Counted from the stretch's first letter, positions 1 to 20,749 are shown. The stretch: DNA of 64,000 bases from Effrenium voratum (GCA_963377175.1 CAUJNA010003297.1:109736-173735), one strand, 5' to 3'. Translations and numbers: made by a program. Notes: generated from the sequence alone by a model not told the origin.

Positions 1-1560
1 AACTCACTCCATAGCCACCCAGCTGTCAAGTTGGCATCATGGGAATGTTTGATTTAGCAAACAAATAGAGGGGGGCTATAGGCGAGAATTGAACAAACTG
101 CTGGCCCTTCAGTGCAGCCAAGCGTCAATGTCTCTTCGATTGCCTGCTGCCGCACTTCAGCGTTATCTTCACGCCGAATCGCAAACTTCACCCTATGCAC
201 CTCGGAGACATGTCGTGTCACCTGCAAACCGCTACAGTAGCCTACAAAGGCCTGGTGCGGGCACCTGGCACATGATTGTGTCAGTGTCGTTGGCTTCGCG
301 GTAATCAGCGCCACTGTGCCCCAGCTATGCATTCTGTTCAATCAAGCGGAAAGAAATGTTCACGACATGAAGCAACTGAAGCCTTCCCTCAACATTTCGG
401 TTGCAGGTCGGTAGCTTCGGTCGCTTGATCGAAGGCATGCTTTGACGCCCGAGATCAAGTCTCAATCTCCAGCCCCCTTTGTCTTGGAGTGGCACCCGGC
501 TCTGCAAGTCGTTCAGGCTGTAGCCTTCAAGCAAATGTCTCCTTCCCCCCCCCCCACGTCCATATTAAAAATTAAAAAGGCCAAATGTGGTAGGGGGGAC
601 GTTGCTGCGAGGTGCGTTTCCCATGAGCGCGAAACTGCCTGTGAGTCCCTCCAGTGCCTCGGCGGTGTTGTAACATGATGCTCCCGTAATCAAAACAACA
701 CAACAATCCTCTGTGAAGGTCTTAAGCAGCTTAGCACTTTCCCAGCTCCCTCCTTTTTCAGCTATCCAAACTTTCAGGCCAATTAGAGTGAGAGGGAGAG
801 AGAGCATGCCAGCTGGGAAAACCTACAGCTATTTGGCAACACAATCCATAGCATCAGCAGCAGCCTTGCAAACAAGAAACTGACAATGAATCCGGAACGG
901 GATGACAAACACAATCACAACAAATAATACGACTTCCAGATAAACACTTGGGCGAAATGCCGTCTGATCTTTTTTTTCCCGACCAAACCTTTATTGATAG
1001 CATCTAGGTCCTGGAACACGGTTCTGCTGGGAAGCTGGCCGACATCCCAATCAGTGCATATCAGTGCTGCTATTCAACTTAAGGTGTCTCATCCCCTTGC
1101 CGCTGTCTTACCGGCGTTTGGCTGTTGCAGCTAAAATCTGGGGGTGGGGGCTACGTTAGGGCACTGACAATGACGCAATTGCTCCATATAGTTGGTTCGC
1201 ACTCAAAAAACTCCTTGAGGTCATTGCTACAAAGTAACATGCCCATGGGCCATGACCCAGGTAACTTTATTTGTCACAAGCTTCGGTCCCTGCCGGCCTT
1301 GAATGACGTCGTTGAGCATGTCAGTGAGTTTGCCTGAGGCAACCAACCGGCACCTTCGTTTCAGAGGAGTTGATGAGTACTTCTACGAATCGGCTCTACC
1401 GGCGTGTCTTGTGGATTTTTGCGCGGTGTTGTAGAGCGGCCTTTGTCGCAGATTTTTGCCTCGTCTGAATTGGCGTCCTCCCCCCTGGGGGCTTGGAAAA
1501 TGGGGGGGGGGTCAGGGGGGGCGGCTAAAACCTGCGCCCAAACGACATTCCACTTCTTAG
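1..1560. other. No gene recognised
   Basis: Short open frames occur on both strands but none has a recognisable motif, consistent codon choice or paired splice sites. Short homopolymer runs (C near 546, G near 1501) are the only visible structure. It may be intergenic or intron sequence. Confidence 0.5.
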
Positions 1561-1582
1561 CACTCAAAACGCAAAGGAGGCT

Positions 1583-1925
1583 AAGTGCAAGAACAACTGC
1601 AAGAAACCCACGCGTTTGCTTACTGCCGCCAGCGTCGCGTGCGCAAGTAGTTCTTCAACACAGCGCGCAAACGAGACCAAACTAGCTATGAGACATGCAC
1701 GTCTGCTTGCGTGCGCAAGTGAGTGCCTACGAAGGGGCGCTTCAAGGCCAGGAAGCGGTTGGGTCCCTGCCAAAGTTCTGCCAACACCCATGCCCAAGGA
1801 CATTATGCAGCACAGCACAAAACGCAAGCGAGACTACACGCAAGAACAACTACAAAACACGCATGCGTTTGCTTGCTGCTGCCAGTGTCGCGCACACAAG
1901 TAAGCGCCTACGAAGGGGCTGGCTG
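1583..1925. repeat. Diverged direct duplication, about 260 bp apart
   Basis: A block starting near 1585 (GCAAGAACAACTGCAAGAAA, then CGCGTTTGCTTACTGCCGCC and a GTGCGCAAGTAG end) recurs near 1843 with about 80 percent identity. A third partial copy of its end (GCGCAAGTGAGTGCCTACGA) lies near 1714. The opposed open frames across this block are probably a by-product of the repeat. Not assigned to a known element family. Confidence 0.6.
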
Positions 1926-2299
1926 CCCCCAGCCTCCAGGCTACAGGGCGGCCAGCCAAATTCGACAGGAGCCGGCGGCACACGCCAAAGGTGTGAAAAG
2001 GAAGAAGCCGAAACACACATGGTCTGTGCCTACATGACAGAAACAATAGACTACGTGCAAGCCCACATACAAACAAGCCTGTACCTCATGTGGGGTCAAA
2101 AGCAACAAATGTTCATGGAATGCATGCGTGCCAAATACCAAGTCAGCTGCGACTTGTTATTTGGGTCCGAAAAAGCGAGCTGGGCCGCACGGCTATACTT
2201 ATTGAGCTTGTTGGTGATCCTGCCCTTCGCACCAGATTTTTCCTGAGGCCGGAGGTCACCGCTTCTGCAAACAACGATCACACGCCTTGTTGAAACTGC

Positions 2300-5200
2300 G
2301 ATCATGTGCCAACGTCTGGTGAGAATGTCCCTATCCTGCTTGTGCCCTGTCATTGTCTTGTAATCCTCACCATGGCATTGTACTTGAAGTACACAACAGT
2401 TGATGGCAACGTAAGAAAACACGGTTTGCCCACCAACAGCTCTGGCTGCCTCATCTCAAGTGCCCGACCTCTGCTGCAAAGCCAAGGTTCTGAGTACATG
2501 CCATTGGGCCCCTTGGAGCACTGTCCCATGCAGCCTGCCAGCCGCTTGCAGCGATGTGCACTGAAATCATCCCAAAACTTCGAACAGCTTCTTGGAATTA
2601 CAACTGTCTTTTTTGTAGGGACACCCCACCCCACCCCAAAAAAACACACACACACACAGAAGGGTTTTCCTCTGGCATTCCACGACAAAACTGAGCCATA
2701 CCTCAAAGCCTGCATTCAAGGATCCCTCTTTATATTTCATCGGGTGAGCATGGAACGGCCGTCGATTGTATCATTGAATAATGAACCGGCACAAGAGCAA
2801 CATATCTTTAGATAGAAGGCCTAACGGAATTAAAGCACAGTTTGAAAGCTTCACCAAATGGTCACGGTCACTACACAATGATGCAACTTAGAACCACAAA
2901 AGCTGTCTTGTAAATCTCATGAAACCTGTGTCATTTTGCAGTGGGTGTGTCGGCTATGAAACCTACTGTAGTTATCACTGATTGAAATGACGTGGACACT
3001 TGGTCTATGAGGAATTCAATGATTCCAGATTACTTCCGGACGTCTATGTAGCTGTGCCTATGCAAACCTTCGCTTTGCAATCCTGAGATTGAAATGATGA
3101 CTTTGCGAGCGCTGGGTGTCCACGTTAGTCTTTTGTCTGCAAAACAAGCAGTTCAGAAGGAGCCAGTAAAAAAAAAAATCATTGAACCAAAACGCCGATG
3201 TACTTGGCATCAACTTGCGTTGACGACAGAGGTGACACAGCCATTTAGACTTGCCAGCGAAAACTGGCTCGAGCTACATGAAGTCTCTTCAACTGCAAAA
3301 TTATGAACTTCGACCCAGGCTTCTGCTAAGACCCCCCAAAGAAGCCCACAAAACACTTCTATCGGTCGGGTTCCCTACATGTTCCGAACCTAGCTTTGAG
3401 ACCCCATCGTTTCAAAGCGTGCATAGCGGCGCATAGCGGCGCCAAGATCTCCCATCTTGTGGAGGAAATTTGCAAAGGGGGCTGATGGCATAATCGTCTC
3501 AACCAGCACTGCAAGCCCAGATTCATGCCCTTTCCAGCCGCGTGGCCTGACGCTTCCACGCAGGCTACGCCGAAGGCAAGATCCTCCATATCCCTGACAA
3601 GATTTGAGACTTCGCGATTTCCAAACAAGTACCCATCAACCATACTGTGGATCGAGGCAAGTGCTGCACCATCTGAGATGGATGAAACCCTATGAATAAT
3701 CGGAGAAACAGCCTATCAGCTGGTGCAGGGTGCTGTCCATCAACACTGGCATGAAAACGCGTAGTACGCACAAATGGCAAGGGTGAGGGCCAAGGCCATA
3801 CGTAGGAAGATATGACCACTGCCGAAAGGAGGCCAACACCCCAAAGGGCCACTTCTGACTGTGGCTATATGAGTAAGCAGGACTGTTTTAACTAAATTAG
3901 CAAGCACAAATCTAGAAGAGTTGTGATGGCCTTTAACAGGCAGGGTCAAAACATGCCAAGCAAGTCGATCATGTCGTCACACTCGCTGATCTATCTGTCC
4001 ATTAACCAAGCAAACCAGTCGGACTTGTTTCCATGCAGACCACCTGCATCATACACTTGACACAATGCAATGTGATACAAAAGCAAGGTACGATCCGTCT
4101 CGGCCCGGCAAGGCCCGTGTTGCACGCCCATCAATCGGCCAGCCTGATGATGAGCCCCGCACCATTGGCTGTGCATTTGGGGCCTGCAGGGCATGCACGG
4201 CCCCAAAGTGACACCAGGCCCTCGAAGAAACATAAAAGTCACAAAATATGTCACAAACGCTTCACGAATTCGAAGCAGGACATCGCATGTTGAAATGGCG
4301 GAAGACTCCGAACAGAATACAAGGCATTAAGGATCAAGTAAACTCGGACTCGGAAAAAATGGCTGATTGCGCTCTGTGGCAGCCTTTGCCAAACACCAAG
4401 CTGAGACGACTGAGTTTCTTGTTGATTCTGGAGGCATATCCTTTGTCGGTCTTCAATTCTTGATCCGGGCTTTGAATGCCCTCGCTTTGGGCAAAATGGT
4501 GCGCATGAGTTTGCCACATGTACAATTCATCCAGAACCACCAGACCTCCTCATGTACGAACATTCGTCACGGGTAACTTGCTTCCTTCCATGTGAGCTCG
4601 CCATTCGTCGCCATTACCTGTCTCCCAGTGGGCTTACAAAGCAGGCGCTAACCCAGCCTTGACACATGGTGACATATGGCATCGGGTCGGTCGGCTTTTA
4701 GCCGCCGACCCCAACTCTGCCCCCTCAGCCTCGGAGTCACGGTGCAGTTTGCAGTGTCTCTCGTTCAGATTCAAAATCAATGCAGGAGTGCAACAAACGA
4801 GCGAAAATGCTTTTCGCAGCAAATTGCGGAAAATCAAAGCAATGAAATGGTAGTGTGGCATGCCCTTTGGTTTGCAGTGTGGCAATTGAATCGGGGCTCG
4901 CTGCGACCTTCCAGCAAAATAAACCGAAACACAACATCTGCTCTTGTGCTGCAAAAGCTGGTACCAATTCAAGCTTTGCTGCCATCTAACGGGGTCTGTG
5001 CTTCAAGACTCCCTCCTTCTGAGTTGAAGCTCCTCAAAATGCCCCTTCCCCCCCCCAGCCCCAGCCAGGGAGCAGCTACAAACGAGCTGTGAGGCAAGTG
5101 CGGAGCTTTGAGCCAAAGTGCGGAGCAAGCACCAAGATGTGGCTGCAATGATCGACTGCTTCAATTCTTGTAGGCGGCTCTTGGGCAAACCAATGAGTTC

Positions 5201-8200
5201 CCCACGATTTTTTGCAATACTAGTATTAAATGGTCCCCACGGTCCCTATGTACTCTACTGTGGATGGAAAAACTCCTGCACGAGTTGGGATATGTTGGTA
5301 TGACTACTCGGGGGAAGAAAAAAACAACTAACAATTGGTGCATGGTGCTGCCTATCGACGGTACTTGTTGCACTAGGAGAGTGCACTTCTCCTAGCCATG
5401 CATGAGCGACATGCATGCCTAATACATGACACAGCTGCTCTGAGGTTCCGAGTGCGGTTTGCAAGTTATTCTTTGTCTGGCACAGTGGCCCAATATGATG
5501 GTGACAAAAAGCCCGTGTCCTGCCAAATCCAACACCATGCACAAGAGCATGGTTTAGTGAGATCAAGCAGCGAGTTCAACCAACTCAGTGCTCGATTCAG
5601 TGCCATCAGCTCGGGCTACTGAGTTTCACCAAACAAAATATGTTCTGACTGCGCTTAGTCCCAAATGGGGCCGCACACCAAAAAGCAGCTGCGGGTTGCT
5701 CGAGCTTTTGCATGCAAAAGTGGGCGCTTTCAAGGGGCTGACCACCGGCTTCAGGATTTCTTGCCAGGGACAAACTGATTCTCCACCATTCGCGCATATG
5801 CTATTGGCCCAACAAAACACAACCCCACAGCAACAATCTCGTTTGAAGTTTGAAGCCCCAGATGCCGCCAGGACTCTAGGCATCATGCAGACTCACGTGT
5901 TGGCACTGCACTCTGGGCGTGATGCTCATTCACGTGCTGGCACTGCATCTCCGCGGCCTAAAGACAGTTGTGTTGGCCAGTGCTGAAACGGCCGCAAATG
6001 CTGACGAGATCTCTTCAAACCAACCATCCAGCCAACCAGCCAACCAACCAACAGACAGGCACACAAACAAACAAACAAACGAACAAACAAACAAACAAAC
6101 AAACAAGCAACAAGCCGACCGACCAACAGAGCGATCGACCAACAATCACGCACGTTTGCACAACTGATGGAAGCAAACCATGGAAATCAAGGCAGCAAGG
6201 CTTTCGAGCCGGTCCCTTTGGTCCAAGACTCACAACCTCGCTGTACTCTGAGGCAACCACCATGGTTGGCTTCTCCTTGCCTGACAGAAGAGCAAAGGCT
6301 CCAAGCCGGCAAAATGCCCAATGCCAAAGCAACACGAGATGATGCTCGGGAAATATCGAAGCAGCATGATTGACAAGCAAACTTTAGCGTGCCAACACAC
6401 TGGTTGGTTGGAAGAGTAACTTCTTTTGTGCAGTAACTGCCAGCGTTTGTCTCTCGCAAACGCATAGACACAAAGGCCAGCCTTTGTTCTTGCCTCTAGC
6501 AAGAGCCCGCCGAGTGGTATCGTCCTGGCCACTCCAAGTCCAATCTCAAGATCATCCTACATCGACCTTTCGGATGACTCTGGCTTCCCTTAACAGCAAT
6601 GCAATGTATTTTTCACATACGGGGGAACCCATCAAAAGATGCCTTGGCCAGGTCGAAGGCTGTGACTTGCACCGGAGATTTGGCCTCAGAGCCAAGTGCT
6701 GTGCTACTGTCACTGGATGCTGGGGGGGGGGGGGTCAGTTTGTCTCCCACTCTGGCAAGGCGTAGGTGATATATGGCGCAAGCACTGAAGTGAGTGTCGT
6801 GCGAAGGTGAAGTCGGCCAAGCTCGAGTTGCTATGAAACGACCGAGCTTCTTCTACCGAAGCAAGTGAGCATGAAACCTTGAGTTGCAGGGCTGCCGCTG
6901 TGTTCATGCGTCTTATCATGACCAACGGTCCTTCGATACGCTTCCCTGATCAAACGGGCTCGCAGGTGCTTCCCGTGTACATTGACAGCCACCTTATTGT
7001 CATAGTTGTGCTCATTTGTTCAAAAAGGCTATGTTCCCGCGACTTGGCTACAGCATCTCTTCCTGAGTCGCCCTGACGCGCCCTCCTCAACAATCAAGCA
7101 ACTGCCCTGCTTATACGCGCCCTTCTCAATGAAGCAACTGCCCTGCTCATACGTGGCTTGCTGTTTGCAAGGCACATTTATGCTTTGCCTGCTTTCGTTG
7201 TTCTGCTTTTCCGTCTCATGCAACACACACACACACATGCAAGCCGCATCCACTGCCGGCAAATTGGGTCAGCTATGCTTGTGGCACAATGTTTAACTTG
7301 ACATTGACCACGAACTTCACCAGCCATCTTGTCAGGCACAAACAGTATCATGCATATTCGGAACATGCGCATGCAAGGAAGCAAGATAACATGCATGACT
7401 CCACTGAACCCGATCGCTGGCGAGCGCTTTGCTGGTGTACAAGTGTTCATTTCATATCATGACATTGGCAGCTAGCCATAGAGAGATGATCATAATCCAT
7501 GCGCGATGCACGTCGTCCACAAAGGCTGTGTACTCGGCTCAATGCTTTGCATGTTTATGGTATGTTGCTGTGAAATTGACAATCGACATTATCTTAAACA
7601 GCAAGCTGTGATCGGCTTGACAATCAAGAGCTCATTGGGGTGACAGAAGTTTCCAACAGCCCATGCATGTCAACAACTTGGAAGCTTACAGGGCAGGCCA
7701 CGTTTGTTCGATTTGAAGCTGTTTAGGTCTTTGCAGCAGGGAAATCGGGCTTCAGCAGAAACAAACACACCGGCACTTGTCATCCAAAACTTGAACCAAA
7801 GAAGTAGCCGGCAAGCGCATCGTCTGCTTGATTCCGCCTGAAACGCCACATGGAATCATGGGTGACCAGTGGGGCGGAATTCCTGAGACACACACAAAAG
7901 CGCAAACAAGCATGCACTAAGGCCTTGGCATCACCTAACGCCGCCTGGGTTGCATAGAATGCCTCTTGACGTGGGCCATGCTGCCATCCAAAGGAGCTTA
8001 CATGCCAAGACCGCGTGAAGCGTTGAAGCTTGCACTTCGGCCCAAAAGCCAAGGCTCGAAGGCCCCGGGCTCTGTTCAATCACGCGGTCATTATTGCTTT
8101 TGAAGCTTAAGTGATAGATAGCCTTTGCCAGCAATGCAGTTGTCAACCACAATTATTCGTCACATGGCATGCCTGCAGAATGGCAGAAAGTTCCATCATC

Positions 8201-8600
8201 GTAAGCCCAAACGACACATGTTCAGGCAAGCCAGTACCCCGTCCCTGACTTTGCTCGAACTAGGCTACATATCCTATTGAGATGTAATTTGCCCTCACCA
8301 TATTGATTCCGGCGTTACTGTTCAATCATGAAGTTGACCCAGATGGATCTCCCTCGCCTGTTGTAGCCCGTGCTTGTCTCAGACGAAGCGCTCTGGAAAA
8401 CATTGCCCGGAATTCAAACTTCTGATACTTGAGAGGAATGACAGGTGATCTAAGCGACAGGACACTTACGCCGCAAAACTCACCCCTGCCCCCCTGCAAA
8501 AAGTCCACACTTTGTGATGCTTAGTAGGCAAACAGGTGGATTTCGGAAAGTTAAAACTTCATTTAGGTTGTACTAAAGAGCAACCACGCTCCGCCAATTT
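2300..8600. other. Gene-poor stretch, weak exon candidates only
   Basis: No family motif was found. Two minus-strand pieces are exon-like. One, near 3535-3600, is an AG-preceded frame reading DMEDLAFGVACVEASG followed by a GC donor. The other, near 6215-6275, is a frame reading EKPTMVVASEYSEV followed by GT. Neither links to a neighbour by phase. The rest looks like intron or intergenic DNA. Confidence 0.35.
6045..6115. repeat. CAAA-type tetranucleotide microsatellite
   Basis: About 17 copies of ACAA/CAAA with a few substitutions, preceded by a CCAACCAACC-like stretch. Similar tracts occur near 18257 and 27506, so this motif is common in the local intron/intergenic DNA. Confidence 0.9.
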
Positions 8601-8628
8601 GGCCGCGAGCTTTTGACGCGCTTTTGAC

Positions 8629-8979
8629 CGTGCCTTCGCCTCGAGCTCTGCGCCGTGGGTTAAGAGAACCTGACAAGAATCCAGAAAGACCTGCCAAAGC
8701 TATGCAAGGCTTTCTAGAAATCAAATAAACAAGAAGGAAATCCGTGCAAGTCCGCAATGTACCAGTGACAGAATGTGATAAGCAAGCAACACCTCTGCAA
8801 GAGGTCGGCCCTTACCCCTGACCCTTTCACTCAATTGCATGACACTAACATCTCACGTGCTTCTCAGTGCCAGCAATTTGCCAGAGTTCAACCTGCGGCT
8901 GGTCGCTATGCCAAAAAGAGAGTTGCCTGAACTGCTCGGTAGTTGCCCTCCGAGGCCGCAAAGTGCAGGGGCCTAAGTC
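8629..8979 (-). CDS. Ankyrin-repeat protein, two exons of a partial gene
   Basis: Two minus-strand exons join in phase to give one ankyrin repeat. The first (8979 to 8927) follows a CAG acceptor and reads RPLHFAASEGNYRAVQ, the helix-1/helix-2 signature. It ends in phase 0 at a GC donor. The second (8669 to 8629) follows a CAG acceptor and reads VLLTHGAELEAKA, the second helix and loop, then ends at GTCAAA in phase 2. Ankyrin repeats are protein-binding scaffolds; the partner cannot be told. Flanking exons were not found, so start, end and number of repeats are unknown. It lies about 0.8 kb downstream of the RPL21 stop on the same strand. A broken gene is possible, but intact splice sites and phase argue for a live one. 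Confidence 0.78.
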
Positions 8980-9785
8980 CTGAAACACTGAGCTGGAGAC
9001 AAAAGTTGCTGCAGGTTTGTGTTTTATGGAGGGGCACCTGGTGTAAAAAACCAAAAGGGAAATCTCCATCTTGGGGGTCCCCCTATTTTGACTACCCAAC
9101 TAGTTCCTAAGCGCAACTCAAACCAAACGCGCGCGACCCAGAGGCTCCTGGGGCTTTCAATGGAAGACCCGACCTCTCCATTAGACACCCCGGAGGTGTT
9201 TGGGGGTCTCAAAACCTGGCTGTTTTGAGGGCCCTAAATACATCGAGAGCCTCTGGGCACTGCAAATCTGCAAATGCTGCGTGCATGTCCTTCAACGTCG
9301 CGGTGATGGATGATATCGTGCCTAACACCGCGAGACCTCGCAAACTGAAATGACAGGCTCTGGATCCTAACGATTCCGGGGCGCAAGTTCTAATAAACAG
9401 TTGGCAATCGGCACGTTGCTCTACTGGGACCAGTAAAGTCACATCCTCAAATTACCCAGAAACAGGTGGGTTGAAGTGACATCCAACCTCTAAAAAAATG
9501 AGAACTCCTGATATTGCGATCACTTTAAGGGACCCAGGAGTAGCCAGCAAAATGGCAACAAAGCAGCACGCAGCCTGCGAATGTGCTCCTGCTTGATGGC
9601 ATGTGCCTCACCAAATCTGGGCAAACATCATGCCACATGGACGAGGAACCCAAGCGAACAGGAATCACGCAAGGCAAATTCAAGTGAGACAACCACTGAC
9701 TCCAGAATAATTCATCAAGCATCGCGTGGCGCATGGCATATGGACCGCACTTTTCACCGCCATTCCTTGCCGTTCCCGTCGCGGC

Positions 9786-16529
<6,744 letters not shown>

Positions 16530-17768
16530 CTTGCCACGCCACACGGCGAGTCTGCCAGGACACCGTCAAAATGCAATGTAATACTGTTACGCTTCAAAGC
16601 CATGCTGCCAAGCCCATTTTGTCCCACTTGTTGAAGCCCGAACAGTCCAACTTCGGGTCTGCTCTAGACTCTAGACCCTTTGTACCTGAGGGTACCCTGC
16701 GGGTGTGTCAAGCAGCACCATGTTTTGACATGAAACACCGTATATCAAGCCCTAGTACGTGAATACTGCTTGCATCACTTAAGCTGATTTCTTCAGTACA
16801 TGTAGCATCCAGCAGAAAGAACATCTGAAGTCAATCAAGGCTCTCACATCAAGAGCTGTCTGAACATTTTTATTGCCTTGTCGCATCAGGTTCTAGTGGC
16901 ATGATGGCCTCCTCAGGAGTTTCATATCATCTGCGTGGGTTTATCAGAATTTCAGCCGTCCAAGCTGCGTCTGAGAAATAGCACAGCCTCCTCATTGAGT
17001 CAATAACCTGTTGCTGGAAAACTTACATTACTCTGCATGTTGAACATGCGTTGGCACAGCCTCATGTATCAGCACACATATTGCCCTTTCTAGCTCAAAG
17101 CGTGACATGATTTTCGGCTTCAGCAGTCATGCAGCATTGACTGGACAGCCTTCTTACTGCTTCCCGTGCATAAAGTCTGCATGGGTCACCGACAGGAATG
17201 TTGCGGACCAGGCACTTGTCACGGGTGCCATGACGGTAACCTTTGGAGATCACACGCGTCTTGCCCATGACTCAGTAGGCCTCAGCGCGTTGAACAAGCT
17301 GCTAGAAGCAAACCTCGCTGAACTCAAAGCGTGCCGAGAATGTCCACACGGTCCACACATGTGGCTACACCAAATTCGGCAACTCTCAAGGCTGGCAAAT
17401 GCATGTCAAGAGGCGAGCGGCGAGGGGTCAGGGGGCGGAAGTACGGGCGGCTAACCGACCGAGCCGTGTGGCTGCAAGGCGAATTACGGTCTTGTGCAGT
17501 TTGAACTTGGAAAGCTCCCCCATTCTAATACCAGGGGTCGATGTCAAACTGTTCTCAGTGTTCTCAGGCTTGGATGAAGACGACCGCCTTGGCACATCCC
17601 TACTGCATGTATTGGAGATTGCCAGACATGTCAATAACAAGCAAACTGAAGTCCCAATTGATGATTGTTTTCCAGATTGGCAACAAAAACATAAGACATG
17701 CAGCGACATGCATGTATTGGCCACTACTTGTGTAACAAACACGACGTGATATTAAGGACACCTACAAC

Positions 17769-19570
17769 CCAGGCAGCTTTGCACCGGTCCGGAACATCTG
17801 CAAAGTGGGGTTGATCGCATCGCCCGCCTCACTATCCAGAAGCTTGCTGCAAAGGATCTCCAGCAAGCCAGGCCTTGCTCGCATCAGGCACGTGGGGGTC
17901 TGAGGCTGCACTTCATGCGACCAATAAGGCGAGCGGAACCAGGCATGTTGCTTCTATCTGCATATCTGGCCACTACCTGCCATCTTCTCCAAGTCCGCTT
18001 GCATCTTTGGATTGGCAGCAGCTCCCTCTGACCGGATGTGTCCGAGATCTCGCCTTTGATATTCAAGGCCCCCCGCCCCGGCTGTAGCTGGAAGCGCCGG
18101 CTGCTCATGACCTCGTCCAGCTGGCGTCCCCTGGGATACGGCAAAGAACAGGAGGTCGCAGGTCACTGGTTGCTACATCCACAGAGAGGCTAGCCTGTGC
18201 AAAGTGAGACATGCATTCCCAACCAACCGACCGAGCAACCGACCGACCGACCAACAAAAAAACAAACAAACAAACAAACAAACAAACAAACAAACAAGTA
18301 AACAAAAGAAGTAAACAAAACAAGTAAACAAAACAAACAGTTAAACAACCACACACGCACACACACACACACAGCTCAAGGCTTTTTATTTTTATTTTCT
18401 GGTAGGCACCAAATAACAGGCGCCATAAAGGAGGACATTATTATTCACCTGCTTGTCACCTTGTAAGGCTAAGCGGATTAAGACATACAAATTATGCTGC
18501 TACCCACAGGCAAAATAATTCATATCATGGTAATTGCCACTGTGCGCGATTCTCGTTGTCCAAGTTAGTCAGCACATGGGCGGAGTGCGTTCTCCATGCT
18601 TTCCTGAAAGGTCCAGCACAAAACCATCAGCAGCCATCAGAAACAAGCCGTTGAAAGTGCAAGCGCAGGAACATCAGCATGACCATTTCGACCAGGCTGA
18701 CAGCCAAGGAGCTCTGCAAATTCGAAGCAAGAAGTAAGCAGTAGCCTGGCCGGTCAAAGCTGCGGTACAAGCGCGAATTGTTGGGGAAGGCAAGTTCAAC
18801 TTCAACAAAACCCAGGGCTCACTCCGCGAAAAGGCCATCGAAACCGTTGGCCTGAAGACTTGGAAGCAGCCAGCGTAAGCATCTCGGATAGAATAGTGGA
18901 GGCAGGTGAACTGGTGCCGGTCCTGCCAGAGTAAAGCACATGGTAGCAGTACAAGAAGCTGAAATACAACTACAGATGCAGCGGCTAAACTTCAAGACGT
19001 TCTGGTAGTAGTAGTGCAAATTCATGGCAACGCCCATGCTTACAGGACTTTTCCCAGGCATGGCCTCAGCCAGCACCAGTGTGCGCCAAAGATCTTCAAG
19101 CCCTCGAAGGTAATCGACCTTGGCTCGATTTCAATCCTTTGGTGGTGCTTGCTTGTGTATTGATTGATGGGAACGTTGCAAATCCTTGCAAATCAGCTCC
19201 CTGAAATCAGCACACATTGCAACGCGATGTGTGAATCAACCTGTCTATCGTGCAAAACGACGGTGCTTTTGCTGAAAACAAGGACCTGGACCCTGGAACG
19301 TGATCCTGAAGTGAACACGCACACAAAGGAAACACATCCGATTCTTGGTTCTTGAAGCAAATACAGCCGCAAGTCAGGTACTGCTGGTGGTATCTGAGAA
19401 TGATCTGAAGCAACAAAGAACACCAACTGTTGCGCATTGGGTCCCTACCCTGTGGCAAATGGACTGCATGTCAGCTAGTCGGCCACCTTGACCTGGGCTC
19501 TGGCCAAGGCCTGCCGTGCTGCTCGCTGCACAGCCAGCTGAGGATCTTCCCAAAGCTCGACCGGCGCCAT
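17769..19570 (-). CDS. Unidentified gene X, four phase-matched exons
   Basis: Exons on the minus strand are 19570-19493 (starts ATG; MAPVELWEDPQLAVQRAARQ), 18851-18823 (ANGFDGLFA), 18053-17977 (RDLGHIRSEG, NPKMQADLEKMA) and 17877-17769 (GLLEILCSKLLDSEAGDAI, LQMFRTG). Intron phases 0, 2 and 1 agree at the three joins, all donors are GT, and each exon follows an AG. The product starts with an alanine- and glutamine-rich amphipathic helix and continues mostly helical; no signal peptide, membrane segment or known domain was recognised. The last exon ends at a GT in phase 2, so the gene continues below 17769. The upstream in-frame ATG is the only start seen. Confidence 0.6.
18257..18375. repeat. 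CAAA microsatellite followed by CA run
   Basis: About nine CAAA units, then AAGTAAACAAAA-type variants, then a CA run to 18373. Lies in a proposed intron of gene X. Confidence 0.9.
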
Positions 19571-20741
19571 GCCTAGGCAAAGGGCCTGTTGAAAAGGCAT
19601 TCTGACAAGTACTGTCTTGAGTACAACAGAAGCAATGTTGTGCCACACAAAAACTATTTGCCTTGAATTGTCTACGTAGGTGCTTGACAGTAGACCCTCA
19701 AATATGTGTGGTGCATACGCTCATATTCGACATATCATCACGGGGTCGGCGTGTATTCTCAGTGCTATTTTCTGGCACTTTGTCAGAAGCAATCGTATTG
19801 AATAGGTTGACCAGAATACAATATCTTTCTGCTGCGGGTGTTGATCTGCATCATGTTCTCCGGAGAATCGTCTTTTCAGCCACGACAATTTCGTTTGCCT
19901 CTTGCTCTCTGAGGCCATTTTGCTGCTGCTTGCCTGGAGGGCTTCTTCCTGCACCCACTGCGCGACTCCTTCCGATAAGGTTCTTGAGCTTTCACCAATA
20001 TTTTGCGGATCCTTTGTACAACTTGCTCGAAAATGGCCCAGCCAACGCCAAGGCTTTTGAACTATTCTCAGCATAGGCGAGCAATCAAGGATGCAAGCAA
20101 AGGTTTTGCACATCTCCCGGTCTACAGGCGGCCTGCAGCTATGCAAGAAGAGCACAAGTATGTCGCTAAAAGGCAATGCTGTATTTTCAAATTTCCCAAA
20201 CAAGCAAGTCTCTCTCGCAGATTCCTTGCGGGCGCGAAGCTTGCAATGTCTTGGTGCGCTACATGGTGAGTCCTTACAAGCACCTTTTTGTCAACTCTCA
20301 TTCGCAGCAAACATCCATATGAGATGTGTTTCTATTTTCCCTTCCACCAAGCTTCTGCGGTGTGAACGGTTACTTACGCTTTTCGCGGCCACAGTGTTGT
20401 TCATGTTGGGCTTCTGTTCGCAGAGCTTCCGCCAAGCGAACTCTTCCGCAACCTTCCGCGCCTGCAGTCTCATGAACGTTTTCCATGAATCATGTCCATC
20501 CGCTTTCTTGGTACAATATGTTCATTTCACATTCGGACTCTTTTGCACCAGTCAAAGCTTAAGGACAACCCGTAGTTTGTCTCCAATCGAACGGCAGTGT
20601 TTGCCATCTTGTGACGCTTCAAAAGGCCCAGCACTGAAGTTGCCAATTGCCTTGTCTGAGAAGCAATGCTACTCGCTTCAACTCAATCAATCTCGCCTTT
20701 AGCAGCTGCCCACAGCCTCTCTAACTCTCTAGCTCTCTCTA

Positions 20742-20749
20742 GCTCTCTA

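Noticed and set aside
4676..5092. 138-codon plus-strand frame
   Set aside because: Low third-position GC, no motif, no splice context; looks like a chance open frame.
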